64,000 nucleotides of DNA from Brevipalpus yothersi (GCA_003956705.1 QZCP01000059.1:16686-80685), one strand, 5' to 3'. Shown: positions 39,547 to 52,434, counted from the first letter of the stretch. Notes: generated by a model not told the origin, from the letters alone. Translations and numbers: made by a program.

Positions 39547-40364
39547 ATTTCCACCCAAAATGTGCCTGGAGAACAATTCTTTCTCAAATTTTCATAAATT
39601 ATCATCACAAAAATCGTTTACATCGATAACTATGCGAGTCGCTACTGATAACCAAAGATTCACTACCGGAAAATCTGAGTACCCCAATGAGAGGTCATTC
39701 TATGCAAGCTTGACGGGCTAGAGTACCGATTTTTATTTTAAATCGAAAAAATTCATATGTTAAAACATTCCAGCCAGAAACCTATCCCAAGTCAACAAGT
39801 ATCTAGAACAATTTTCTCATCTCATCTGAAGTAGCATTCGGTCATTCAGTAGCTGTAGATGATGATATTAATTTCCAAAACAGTACCCTGGCCCCTTCGT
39901 CTACATGTATCATGTCCTTCGAAACCCTAGAGTATCAAGAAACTATCTACTGTAGTTCAAATGAAATTTCCACCTTAAATCTTTTATACCAAAATAATCA
40001 GAGGAATGGGTGTCTTTCAAAATTTTGAGAGAATGCTATCATTGGATCGGTTCAAATGAATGGTAATAGTCATAAAATAATAATGATGAATTCCTTCTGA
40101 CGCGATACATTTTTGTCAGAAAATGACTCTTTTGAGACCAGGATGCTAATTTGAGCTCAATAAATGGATATGAATATGAATAGAATTTTAAAGAAAAGTT
40201 AAATTAAGTTTTTCTCATGGATGAAAGCATCGAAGTAGGTTAATGTATTCTATTTGGATCATATCGAATTCAATCGTAAGTTCACTGAGAAGAAAAGGAA
40301 TATGGACTATATGCTCTCCAAACGGGATTCAGATATGAAGAAATGTCGTCGAAAATTGTTCTAA
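39547..40364. other. Spacer between gene D and the octapeptide-repeat gene
   Basis: No gene. The first 270 bp are similar to the 3' flanks of pseudogene B and gene E. Confidence 0.55.
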
Positions 40365-42300
40365 ATGGCCCTTAAGTCGCCAACATGTTGGATTTTGAAC
40401 ATGATCCTGTGGTTAAATCTTCTCCAATTTGATCATCAAGTGAAATTTGTTCTCTCAGATAGAGTGAGATTTCTTTCCCATGTGAGACATCGAATACAAC
40501 GGAGAGCCAGTGTGATCGGAACATTTCGTTTTGATCAACTTAATGGCCGTAATCGAGGCCGACAGGGATGGAACGTCAGCGGCTGCTACTGTCCAGCGGC
40601 CAGTTTATATTGTGATTGTTCTCAAGCTTCCAATCGAGTGCAAATGTTTGTCAAAAAACAGAGGCAAAATCGTAATCGATCAGCACGTAAAGTGAAATAT
40701 CGATCCCGGAAGAAGAATGCCACTGGAGCCACAAGAACCACAACACTTCGAGTTCGTTCAGGATGTTTCTGTGATCGTTCAGGATGTCGTGGATTGGCAT
40801 GTAGTCGAATGAATGGCTGTGTTTGCAACCGGAGAGGTCGATGCTGGGGTAACAAGTGTCCATCGGTATCTGAACGCTCTGAATTGGTGACATCTTCGGC
40901 AAATGATAATCGACATCTTGGTGATGAAATTTCACCACAAGAGCGGCTGTTGAATGCTCATTTCAATATGAATAATCATGATGGTTATCCTGGTGGAAAT
41001 GTTCCATTGTCCATGGAAGATGGAGGCAAAGGAGAATTTCTTCTGGATGGTGCTAATCTAACGGAACTTCTCAAATTGAGTGATGGTATGTATGGGGAGG
41101 ATGTGAGCGATTATACAGAATTCTATCAACTTCCTTCAAATGGTGAAAATGCCCACATGATGTCAGAATCGAGTAATGATAATGGATGTCTGTGTGAATC
41201 TGATGGAGAGTGTCATGGAAATAATTGTGATCAAATGGAAGGCTGTGTATGCTCTCACACAAGATGTTGGGGAAGACTTTGCAATGGTAATGAAGGTGAA
41301 GGAGATTTTGGTCCACTACAGGAGAGACTACTATCTCAGAATGAGATGAAAAATTCTGGAAAAGAAATCATGATAGGTCAAAGTGTTCAACCATCGAGTG
41401 GAGGAGCTTTCGGTTCTGATCTGCTCAATGGTAAAGTGACCCTGATATCTGATAAGTTTGGTGATCTTATGAGTGAATTGGAAAGTAAAAAAGGTCTGCT
41501 CAAAGCGAAAATTAATATGATTGGGGGAAAATTTGGTGGTAAAACGAAAGTTATTCCATCGACCAAAGGTGAAAAAATAAAATCTACTCCTGGTCAAATC
41601 ATTGAAGATACCAAGGGTATGAAAATTCCAAGTGTTTCAGGAAAAGAAATCAAAACTCTCAATATGGATGATGTTCATCTATTGAAACAACTTTCAGGTA
41701 CTTTACTGAATTTCAATTGATATATACTAAAATTCCATTGATTTTCTCAAACTGATTTCGCTTTTTCCAGGTCAAACTATACCAGTGATCAAAGGATATC
41801 CAATCGATTCTATCGTGGGATATCCGATAACTTCATTAAATGGAGTTGAAATATCTTCTCTTCCTGCAGAACCCCTCAAAATATTACCAGGAAATCCAAT
41901 ATCTAAGGTTCCCGGTCAAAAGATCGAGAAAATTACTGGTCATAAAATACCCAAGATCACCGGACATAAAATGCCCAATATACCAGCGAATCCTATGAAA
42001 CAATTGAATGGACAGCATATTGGGCAAATAATGGGCTCACCAGTGAAGACTATATCGAGTGCTCAAATTGATGTTAAAAAAGTACCAGGAAATCATGTCA
42101 ATTCGATTGTACCTAGCCCTATTCAAACAATCGTTGGCAATCCAATGAAAATAATTCCCTCTCAGGGACCAATCAAAAGTGTACCAATACACGATTGGAG
42201 TATCTCTGATTCTCAGATGATGAAAAATCAGATGAATGGTTTTCAAATACAACCCATGAATACTTTTATGAATAATTGGATGCACTATCATCGAGCCTAA
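40365..42300 (+). CDS. Secreted protein with two Cys modules and a tandem octapeptide solenoid
   Basis: Exons 40365-41697 and 41771-42300, intron 73 nt, phase 1, about 620 residues. Not a family I recognise. Seen in order: a hydrophobic N-terminus (1-31) that fits a signal peptide; a basic Arg/Lys-rich region containing a small CYC...CDC cluster near 74-85; a Cys module near 133-166 with pattern CxC-x4-C-x4-C-x5-C-x-C-x4-C-x3-C; an acidic Ser/Asn-rich linker; a second, similar module near 276-306; and from about residue 400 to 600 roughly 20 tandem eight-residue units of the form xGx(P/K)IxxI, for example TGHKIPKI and PGNPISKV. The basic-acidic-repeat layout suggests an extracellular matrix, cuticle or silk-like protein; that is inference. 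AATAAA at 42374-42379. Confidence 0.75.
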
Positions 42301-43299
42301 ATAAGATTAGATCAAACACGATCTTTATTTGATAATTGAAGCTTTTTGATTAGAAATTTTTTCTCTTGTTTTGAATAAATTGCGTATCTGCGTATCATAA
42401 ACCATAATCTTAATATTTTTAGACTCTATTCAAACCTAAAGCTGTTCACTAATAATTTAAACTATTACTTGTCATATTTTTCAATTATCAGTAACAGAGA
42501 TATGTATTCAATTTGATCAAATTTGATACCTGTAAGTACACTCATTGATGAACACTCATGAGCAACTAATTCTGAAGATGGAAAAGAGTTTATTCGACGA
42601 GAAAATATAAAACACTGACACTTAAGTGATCTACTTCAATCCGTTAACACTGATACAATAAGATAAGCAACTTTAAATGTTAAGATGGAGAAGATTTTCA
42701 TCGACCGATGACCTCTTTTTCTATCGTTCAAAGGGGTGATACGAATTGACCTCTCTCTTGAATTGGCGAACCAATTTGAATCGTATTCATGAACTCAAAA
42801 TGTACATTCTCTGAGCTGGAACCCGGAAGAAGATGTTCCGAATGGAATCTTTGGCTCGATGGATGACACTGAATGGCAATCACATGTGTGTTGATATACA
42901 TTCATGCATGTATACAGACGAGGACAGTTGGTAGACATGGTTGATCATCGGGACATGGAGCGTATCGGCATGTGTCGACCATCTTCTTCTTCTTCTTTCT
43001 TCCAAGGTATGGTTCAGTGATAAAATTCTGTCGACCTGTCCTTGAATAGAGGTGTTCATGGCACTTTTGGAGGAAAAGAGAGACAGGTAAAAGAAGAAGG
43101 GCGGACCTGGTCCTAGTGTTTGGTGATCAAGATAGTGATCATTTTGAGTTAGCTTGCTTTTTTCTGCCCAAATCACTATCAACAGGTGCTTTGGAATAGA
43201 AGCAAGCCAAGCTGAGTTGAGAAAAGTTTTTTTCCACCGAATTTTCTTGGAGGTTTCCTCTTACTTTCTTGATAATTATTTCACGATCTCTTTGGAATC
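42301..43299. other. Spacer between the octapeptide-repeat gene and the DM4/12-like gene
   Basis: It begins with the 3' UTR of the preceding gene (AATAAA at 42374). Nothing else recognised. Confidence 0.5.
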
Positions 43300-44429
43300 A
43301 TGCAGCCTATGCATGAACATTGTAGCCTGCTTAATTTACGTGTCCATATAGTTTTCATCACATATTTGATTATTAATCATCCATTTCCAGTGATAGCAGC
43401 ATCAAAAGTAGGTGCTGTTGAAGTTTTCGGTTACAAACCTCAGGAAACAATCAACAGTCGTCAACTTCACGATTCTTTTCCAATACACCATCAATCACAA
43501 CCCATCGATCACACACTTACTCATGCAGCCTATTCCAGCCCACCACCAAATGCGACCATGGTCCAGTCATCATCGAAACAATTCAGTGATACACCGACGA
43601 TGCCCACAGATATAACTGTTTCTCATCCGATTGTGAGTGATGCAAATGCTCGAATACCTTTGTACGTTTACAATCCAGGCTTGGCCAGGAAACTTGGACT
43701 CAGTACACTGTTGATGACCAGTGTGATCTATGGTTTGTCCATCTTGCCAGCTCTATTCGCAGCAACTGGATCCAATCCGTTGGGAGGTATGTTAAGTTTA
43801 GAAAAAATTGATCATTAGTCGATTTGTTTGGAAAACAAAGAAATTTTAACAATGTATTGAGTAAATCATGATACTTTGATCCTCAATTTCAGGTTTGATA
43901 AGTTCTATCGGAAGGAAACGGAAACGACGTTCTTATTGGTCAAGAAATTTTTGGGAAATGCCTTTGATGAATAAACAGATGACTGAAAAATTTCTTACCT
44001 TACTTGAGACCACAATGGAAGTTCGTAATGTAAACTCAAGTCTGTGTAAGCAGCATCATTTGTGTAGAGTTTATCAAACAGCTCTCAAAGAAGAAGATTA
44101 TTTGGATGAAAGTGAAAAGGAAACGGAAAAAGTTAGTCCAACTTTGAGTGTTTTCGAAAAAGCGGTTATCAATATGTTTGGGTAAGAGAAAAATATTTTC
44201 CTATTAATTGAACATTTATCCACGTGATTACCGTTATATAGGAATCTTAACTCTTCATCGTTCACACAGAATCGCAGCCGAACGGAAGGACTATCATCTG
44301 AATTTGGGTCAAGCCGTTAAGTTCTATTTTGAATCAGCTCTAGTTGGAATAACAGGCTCAAATTGTAGTAAAATTTTTCCTTGCGCTGAGGAAATCAAAT
44401 ACAGCCAGGCAACGAAGCGGATTGTGTGA
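43300..44429 (+). CDS. DM4/12-like secreted or membrane protein
   Basis: Three exons, 43300-43786, 43893-44181 and 44270-44429; introns 106 and 88 nt; phases 1 and 2 match; about 311 residues. Seen: an N-terminal hydrophobic segment (about 10-35), a Pro/Ser/His-rich region, a second hydrophobic segment (about 127-155), a basic KRKRR patch, then a C-terminal domain with two C-x5-C pairs (LCKQHHLC and NCSKIFPC) separated by a helical stretch. This pair spacing is the signature of the arthropod DM4/12 family, whose function is unknown. The family call rests on that pattern and is tentative. The gene lies in a run of secreted-protein genes. Confidence 0.6.
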
Positions 44430-45361
44430 TTCAAGTTGAATTCATAATTCATTTGATTCAAAGAACCGTCTTCGCTACGCATCGATGGAGAAGAATCTCA
44501 TTTAAAGTTCCGATTAGATAATCGACAACAAAGATCCGGAAGATTTTCTCAACCATGGTGAAATGAAAAGAATCTTGCAAATAAGAAAATTATTTTTGCT
44601 CATATTTTGAGAGATACTGACCCACTTCACCCAAAATATTTTGACTCAATTGCATTCATCTTACAATTTTTTGCCCTCTCTTTGTACATTTTCCTTCACA
44701 CAGTTTCCATGCTATAACATGTGTAATTTTATTATTATTTTATCATGTGACATGTTCACAGCATTGACATCTATATTCATGACACGAGTTTCAAATGTCT
44801 ACTAGCTACACTGTAGTGTCTGTAATCTGCTGGAGATTTCATTTATGAGAACAAGCAAGTAAACTTATTCACTTACAATTATATTTTATACGACAACTGT
44901 ACAACGGTAGATACTGTAGATTGGTAGTCTTGCTCTCCAGAGAATGAACATTTCTTCTCACATCTCTTCTTTCCGTTTCCTGTCACCATTTTTCTTCAGA
45001 TGAGACTGATAGCTACGATCATCTAGCTTATCTAATCTTAGGCTAAGCTTCGAATCTGATAAAATATCAGTATCAAGAGAGATGAGAGTGGAGTTAATGA
45101 GAGATTCTAAAATCTATCTTCCTCTTTCTCCTATGGAACACTTTTGACCTATTTTTGCTTACTCTAAAATTCTTAATCCATTCTGTTTGCAAAGCGATGA
45201 AAAAATTTGTCATTTTTTAAGGAGGTAAGCTTTTTATTTAAACACACCTCAAATTCGATAACTCATGGGATGGAATGTTGAAATAATCTGAAGATGTCCG
45301 ATTGGTTGAGTTTTTGACTCAATTAATTATGCCATCCCATTCAAATATTGTCTTTAAAATT
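44430..45361. other. Spacer between convergent genes
   Basis: A/T-rich 3' flanks of the DM4/12-like gene (plus) and the four-domain gene (minus). No gene or structured repeat seen. Confidence 0.5.
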
Positions 45362-47950
45362 TCACAGATTCTCACATTTATCGAGAAGATATTCAGAATT
45401 CATTGCAAGATTGTGAGCTGCTGAAGCATCAAGAGAGGAATAGGATGAAGGAGCTCGCAAATGAAGATCTTGTGCATGTCTGGCAAACATTCCGAAGTCG
45501 ATCCGTTTGTTTACAGGTAGACTTTCTTTTACATCAGATGGAACAGAATCCCAACAGGAAAGGAATTTAACAACTTTATCGTCCAAAAGCTCATTTTCAT
45601 CTAGAAAGAAGATAATTTCTCAATGAGTGAGTGGAGAATTTTAACTATTTTTTTGAGCAAGAGAAGAAGAAAAGGTGAATCAAAAAATCGATAAATAATT
45701 GGATCAATAATCTAATAATAATAATAATATTATCATGATTATTGAGAGCCAATTTATTGAATTATGACTCAAGTGAAAAAAAGGCTGGAATCAGTTTTAA
45801 AATAGGAATTTCACATGATCTCCTAGAAATTCTTGTTCAAAGAGGGCCAACATGAGGATCCATAAAACTTCAACATAAACATTGACATTTCTCTTCTGAT
45901 GTTGATCCGATCTGATATTTTTCAGGTAACTTTCCATGATCTAAGATGGAATATTATCGAAATTTTCTCGTCATGATCATAAGCTGATAATAATTTCTTA
46001 CCTTTTTCAGGCTGTGGCTCCTGTGCTTTCTCATTTTCAATATTGATACATTTTTCGAGAAGATAGTCAGAATTGACGGCCAGATTATGAGCAACTGTAG
46101 CATCGAGAGATGCATAAGAGGAAGGTCCTTGTGAATGAATATTTCGAGCGAATTTGGCATGTAGATTGAAATCTCTTAGTCTTTTAGCAGTTATGCTTTG
46201 CTTTACATCGGATGGAACAGCATCCCAACAGGAGAGGAATTCAGCGACTTTATCAGCCAAAGGTTTGTTTGCATCTATTAATGAGAAACAATTAAATAGT
46301 AATAATTAATGATTATCGAAGTAATAGCAAAGAGTGTAATTTAATGTCCTATGTAATGAAGAGGTTGCTTACCATTTCCTATTGGAGTTGCTTTCTCATT
46401 TTCAACGTTTTGGCACTTTTTCAACAGGAATTCAGAATTTTTAGCAAGATTTTGAGCAGCAAATTCTTTGAGGGAAGAATAAGAAGAAGGAGCTCGAAGG
46501 TGGAGATCTCGGGCATATTTAGCGAACATTTCGAAATCAACTAGCCTCTTGGCTGGTAATCTTTCTCTGATATCGGAAGGAACAGAGTCCCAACAGGAAA
46601 GAAATTCAACGACTTTGTCATCCAAATCAGAATATTCACCTGCGAATTTTTATGAGAAATTTTTATCAGAATTGAAACAAGTTTTCTTACTTATCTCAAA
46701 AGAAAAAAATGCGATTTCTCATAGAAAAAAAATTATGAAAATTTTGTGAATTATAAAAATTCAAAAGATACCAGCACCTATTTTCTATTTTTCAGTGTCA
46801 ATGAGAATTAACTCATAACTTTTACCTACCGTTATCATGTCGAGCTATTTCATTTTCAACATGTTGACATTTTTCCATAAGATATTTGGTATTCTTGGCA
46901 ATATTTTGAGCTGTGATTGCCTCGAGAGCAGAGTATGAGAACGGAGCTCGTGATTGGAGATTTCGAACATATTTGGCGTGCATTTCGAAATCTCTCAGTC
47001 TTTTAGCGGTAATTTGCTCCTTGATATCGGAAGGAACAGAGTCCCAGCAGGAGAGGAAATCATTGACAGAAGCTTCCAGAGAATCGAGTTCACCTGTGAG
47101 AAAAAAGTTTCCACATGAAAATGTGTAGACATTCCAATTAAGCAGCGTATATTGGAGGGCATATAAGGTGATATGATGTTGAAATATACTTCAATCGGAG
47201 ACATTTTGAAATCACTCAAATAATCATTCAGTGAGTGGGTGAAATATGAATTTACATTCCCATGAAATATGCAAATCGAGAATGTCTGAGAAATTGAACA
47301 TGACTGAACACGTGTCGATCACCGATCAATTCAGCAGACAGACCTAGTTCTTGCCAATAAAGTACAGAAAAGTTTTGAATTAGACTGAAAGAGTCCACGT
47401 GGAGTCCATTTCTAGTCAAATCAAATCTGAGACTTGGCCTGAATTCTTATAGTTCTTATAAGAACAGTATCTGCATTGCAGAAAATTTTTTTTTGTAGTA
47501 TAGGTTCTTATTATATGAATAATAAGCTAAACTACTACTGATAACGGCTAAGCTCTCATCAAAAGTTTCACCTCAGGGAAGCTGTAGATTTGATGAAGTG
47601 GGGTCAATTAAACTTTAATTTTTTTCGACTACAACAGAAAAAAATATCTAAATTTTCTACCTACCACGAAGAATTCGAGCCACCAAATCATCAGATAATC
47701 CTTCTGATGGGCTTGAATCTAAAAGTTTTCGAAGAATAAGGAGGAAAGAATTAGTCTTCAATCAATCTCGAATCTCTTTACAGTGAAATGTATTCGTGTC
47801 TCTACTCACCGTCCATCATGACTCCTGTGAGATTAACGCGAAAAAAATACGTTGCAAATGAGAAAACATTTCAATATTGATGCTAGATACGTTGCAAAAA
47901 TACTTACCTGAAACGGAGAATAAGATCAGACAGAGCACAAATTTCAACAT
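45362..47950 (-). CDS. Secreted protein of four tandem ~88-residue two-Cys domains
   Basis: Seven exons on the minus strand: 47950-47908, 47824-47810, 47718-47665, 47093-46830, 46639-46373, 46274-46002 and 45600-45362. Every intron is phase 1; the sum is 1155 nt, 384 residues. Exon 1 is a signal peptide (MLKFVLCLILFSVSG). Exon 2 is a 15-nt microexon (VMMD). Exon 3 is a short linker. Exons 4-7 each encode one whole domain: a start like DKVVEFLSCWDSVPSD, a middle FEMFAKYARDLHLRAPSSYSSL, and an end LKKCQNVENE, with one Cys in each of the CWD and KC positions (a probable disulfide). Domains 2, 3 and 4 are closest to one another; domain 1 is the most divergent. No known family recognised. Symmetric phase-1 exons explain how the domains multiplied. 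Confidence 0.8.
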
Positions 47951-49708
47951 TTTGACTATGTTAACCACTTGATACAACAACTACCAATTTAAATGGAACC
48001 TCCAGAGATCAGCTTTATACTAGTGTAATATTCGGAGATACTTAGCTTGATAAAGAATTTTGCGGCTACCTCTTTACGTTTGAATAGATGAGATTGTCAA
48101 GTTTGAAAAGCAGATGGACAGTTTTGGTCCAAGTGATATAAGAGTCTCGTTTGCCTGTCTCATGTCTAGGAAAAGGATCTACAATAATTGAGGTGAAAAA
48201 ATCCATTCCAATAATTTGTAATTATTGGATAGTTTAACAGTGGTTTTAATTTTAATTACATGCATAAATACTTATATAATGACTGAGCATGGAAAAATTT
48301 AATTTTCATATCAGAAATAATTAAACTGTGTTTTTATCAGGAATTCTGATTTTAAATTCAAGCTCTCTAGTCTAATTAATGGAAATAAAACCAAAAAATA
48401 ATTAACATAAATATTTTCCTCAAGGCGAATATTTATCCATTTCTTCTTGTAAGATGATATGATTATTAATAATGAATTGATCAAGAAAAAAAACAGCAAG
48501 TGAACCATGGAAATAAGATTAAAATCGAATTCGGTACATTTGGTCAACGAATTTTCTCTGAACATTGGACATAATAGAGCTCATAAAATTATCAGTTCAT
48601 GAGTTGCGACTTGGGGCCTCATGACTTTATTTTTTATGGAAAATTTCACATGAAAAATAATATTGTGACGTAAACATGAGACGAAAAGCTTTTGAAGCTT
48701 TTAAAGATCACAATAGATGAGAGACGAAAGACTGAAAGATTGGGATCGAAAAGAAAAATGAGTTTTTTGGACGTTTTTGAAGAGATAAACACTATCAAAG
48801 CTTATGGGAAGAAAAGTTCTCATTAGTTCTATGACTAGTAGAACCATGGTACATTGCGTTTTATATCCATTGTATCATAGTAAACGAGTGCATAATATGA
48901 TCAATACTCCTCAATGTTCATAGCATGTCGATACAACATGACTCAAATGACCTGACAGTTGACATTGAGGGCATGATTGAAGATAAAAATTGAAACCTAT
49001 TCATAACTTGAGAATATAACTATGGAATCACTTGGACAGCTTTTGATTGTACTCAATTTGAAACGTTATTTTTTCCCAAGCTACTGATCATACTCATCAT
49101 GCCTGATTACTGACGGGATGAAATTGAGTGATGTGTGGCAATGAAATTGAGTTGCTGACTTTTGCCTTGATATTGGAAGAGGCGATGATTTTCCAAGGTT
49201 CGACAAAGAAAAGAAAAGGTGAAAGAAAAGACCATGTCCAATGCTGATGATGATCATTTTTCTCTCACTATGTATGGCAACAGCTTTTGATTTGTTAAAT
49301 TATTTACGTTCAAGCTCATTGGAAATGAATGAAAATTTGGACGAACTTTTCATCATTTATTCAATCAGGACAACGTTTCATCTATTTCGCTTAACGTACT
49401 AAGCAAAATGAAGAGAGAAAGAAAAGAGTTTGATTTACGATTTTTAACATGATGTAACTTTTAAAAAAGAATCACTTTTACACAAGTCTTGAACTTCATG
49501 GAAATAATGAGTTTTTCATCTAAAATTATCAATGAAATGTACCAAGCCGATAGATGAGAGCTTCATAATTGAATAATATTTCGAAAGTGAAATGACCAGT
49601 CAATGATCTGATTCCCTGTGAAAATGATGACCTTAGTTTTCATAAACGAAGTATGAAATTTTGAGTTTATAAAAGCTAGAAACTTAATCAGATTGAGGAA
49701 AATTATTT
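47951..49708. other. Spacer between divergent-from-centre genes, no gene seen
   Basis: Apart from the TATA box at 48013-48019, this A/T-rich stretch shows no gene, long repeat or RNA. Its right end is the 3' flank of the MMS22L-like gene. Confidence 0.5.
48013..48019 (-). promoter_or_regulatory. TATA box of the four-domain gene
   Basis: TATAAAG on the minus strand, 63-69 nt before the start codon, leaving room for a TSS and a short 5' UTR. Confidence 0.5.
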
Positions 49709-52197
49709 TTAAGAATTGTAAGACTGTTGAAATACTTTACGGATTGTATCGATAGTCCCAGAGGGATGCTCTTTCTCTAATTCCCAGATTCTCTGACTTA
49801 TAGTAGACATGAGACTTGGTTTGATTGAAGGCATTAATGTCCAACAAGTTTCGAGAACTTTAATAACGTTCGCTGGACATTTTCGTAGCAAGTCAGGGCG
49901 GATGAATTCCTTCAATTCTTCTCTGAAATACTCCTCTGCATCAGTTGGTTCAATTTCCTTAGTAATTTCGATCAATCTTGGAATTATTCTCCGTTTGTCC
50001 ATCAGATCCTGTCCTCTCTTATCACTACGAACGTATCTTGATACCACCTCGATGAATATATGTTTGAGCTGCTGATGCAAAATAGGTGGCGAATCGTCTT
50101 GAAATATCAAGTCGCAATAGCGATCACAATGGTTACCAGGAGTTTGAGAGCATGAAAAAAATATGAAAGCATCTCGAAATTTGTTGAGAGAAGTTTTCCC
50201 AGATCCATGTAATAAAATAAGTAGAGTTATATCGGCAGCCATTCCACTGAGATCAAATTGGCTCATTTTAGAGAATTGAAGCTTGATGTAAGGCTCGAAA
50301 ATAGAAATAACATTATTGATTAGAGGCGATAGTTTGTGATCAAGAGAATCATCAATATTTCGGAGAAGAATATCTTTGACAGTTTTTATCAATTTATGAG
50401 AAGCTTTCAGGAATGCTTGCAAATCCCGATCCATCAGTCTACTCAAAAGTAGGCGAGTTTTTTCTGGTATAAGTTCAAAACGGCCAACACAATCACCCTT
50501 CATTTCCAGGATCTGGGTAATTTCATCAAAATACATTATTGCAAAGTCTGTGATTAACGAATGTCTTTGTTCGATTCGAGAGCCATCATTTGGACCTAAA
50601 ATACTGCAAGTTCGATTGAATATTGTCTCCATGAGGTCTACCAACTTTTGATGATCCCTTTGCGAGTTGGTAAAATAAATAACAGATACAACAGCTAGAA
50701 TTACCACAGCTATTTTCTCCAAGAACTGAGGGTCAGCCACTATTCTCTGATGAAGTACAGTAGAAATATAATCCGATTTTTCGTTAAAATCGCTGAAATT
50801 TTCTTTAGCAGTTATGCGTAAGACAATTAAAATAGTTGTGAATTTATACAACGTTGCAGGATCCATACTCTCTATCTTTTTTGGCTGCAAAAACGAACTA
50901 CTTAAGCGACCTTTGATTTTCTGGAACCGAGATATACATTGACGGTCCCAAACGGCAAGTAGTTTTGAAATAACTTTGGCAAGCAAACGTATGAAGAGAT
51001 CGAAAGCTTTATCCATCGATTCAGGAAGAGAACCATCTTGGGTGATAACTTCTAATCTTCGATACCATGAATATCCTGATGATGGAACAATTTTCGATGA
51101 AGCATCAGAACTGGGTTTGGATAAAATATTCTTGAAATATTCGATGTACAGTAGCAAAAAATCGATGCATGGATCACAAGACTTAATTATCTTGATCACA
51201 AACTGGAGACTACTTTCCAGCAATTCAACAGGCATTGGTCGAACATCTTCCACTTTCTTGAGAACAACAGATATGGCAGTTTTCAAGAGTTCCGCGTTGC
51301 AAATTTCATTTCTAGAATCTTCTGGGCTCAATTGTCTGAGTAATTCCATCATGTTACTGGCAAACCAGAGGACAGCCATCTCAGGATTTTGACCACAATC
51401 TCCGATATCAGTTGATTCTGATATTGAGCATATAACATGCGAAGTGGGACATTCTTCAGCCTTCTCTCCCTCAATTAAACGTGAAATTAAGGGATTCACA
51501 TAGAACCAGAATCGGTGATCGTTGAAAAGAATGTTATCTTTGCATATAACTTTGATCAGCTCACGGTATAAATGTTTATGTTGTTCACAAACGAATGCGC
51601 TCGTTGAAATGAGAGCTTTCGGATTGCCACATGAGGTGTATGGTAAAAATGACAGTGAAACAATATCGTTGAGAATAGTTCGAGTCATAAGTTGAGTGAA
51701 TTCTTTTGGATCATCCACTTCATGGAGCAAATCAATCTCATCTGTTTTCTGATAATTTTCGGTGAGAATTGTACAGCCAGTCCACCATATATTCATACAC
51801 ATTTTTACATAATGATGTGAAGCTGACTTTTCATCACGAATGAGTGATAATAGGCTCATATGGTGCAGTTTGATTAAATGTGATATTTTACCAATAAAAG
51901 TTAATAATTTCATGAATTCATCTCTGATGGTGGCATGAAGAAGATCCTCATATTCTTCATCCTGAAGATCGACACAAAAATTAATGAATGAGTGTACCTC
52001 ATAACTAATTTGAGCCCAATCAAGCTCCTCGTTGATCGATTTGGATATCAAAAAAGATTCGAATGCACTAATAGCTTTTCTGATAAGAAACGAGAAAAGA
52101 GAAAAGAAAAAAAAATCAGATCAAACGAACAAGCAAAACCATTTCCAATCACTCACTTTACCAAAGAAAAACAATGTCGAACATCTTCCTGTTGCAT
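49709..52197 (-). CDS. MMS22L: MMS22L-like replication-fork repair protein
   Basis: Exons 52197-52157 and 52079-49709 with a 77-nt intron; phase 2; 803 residues. The start ATG gives MQQEDVRHCFSLV before the intron. In animals MMS22L with TONSL loads RAD51 at damaged forks. Evidence: an all-helical protein with no transmembrane or signal segments; a segment near residues 370-430 (LAKVISKLL, then KIKGRLSSSF, then a Leu-rich helix) matches in order and spacing the ILAKVV...VKGRIYSKF region I recall for vertebrate MMS22L; and an N-terminal helical part ending in a W.YVNPL segment is similarly placed. It is shorter than vertebrate MMS22L (about 1240 residues). The assignment rests on remembered patterns, so call it likely, not certain. 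An acceptor-like TTTTACAG sits just upstream of the ATG, so a 5' UTR exon may exist. Confidence 0.6.
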
Positions 52198-52411
52198 AGT
52201 GGTAGGGTCTACTGTAAAACCGAAAAATGATGACTTTGACATACTTAAAAACACAAGCCAAGAATGGTTCCAGTAATAAAACAAACGAATAAACACACAA
52301 AATGTACTTAAAATGGTAAATTAAATGTGGAAAGAATTTAATATGATTAACATGGAAGCGAGAGTTTGCATCATGCAAAGATGTTTCCATTCCAGAAAGC
52401 ATGTTTTTTTT

Positions 52412-52434
52412 CGCGCTCAAAAAAGTTGAGCGCG
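52412..52434. repeat. Perfect hairpin at the edge of a duplicated block
   Basis: Arms CGCGCTCAA (52412-52420) and TTGAGCGCG (52426-52434) around the loop AAAAG. The duplicated segment starts at the next base. Confidence 0.9.
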
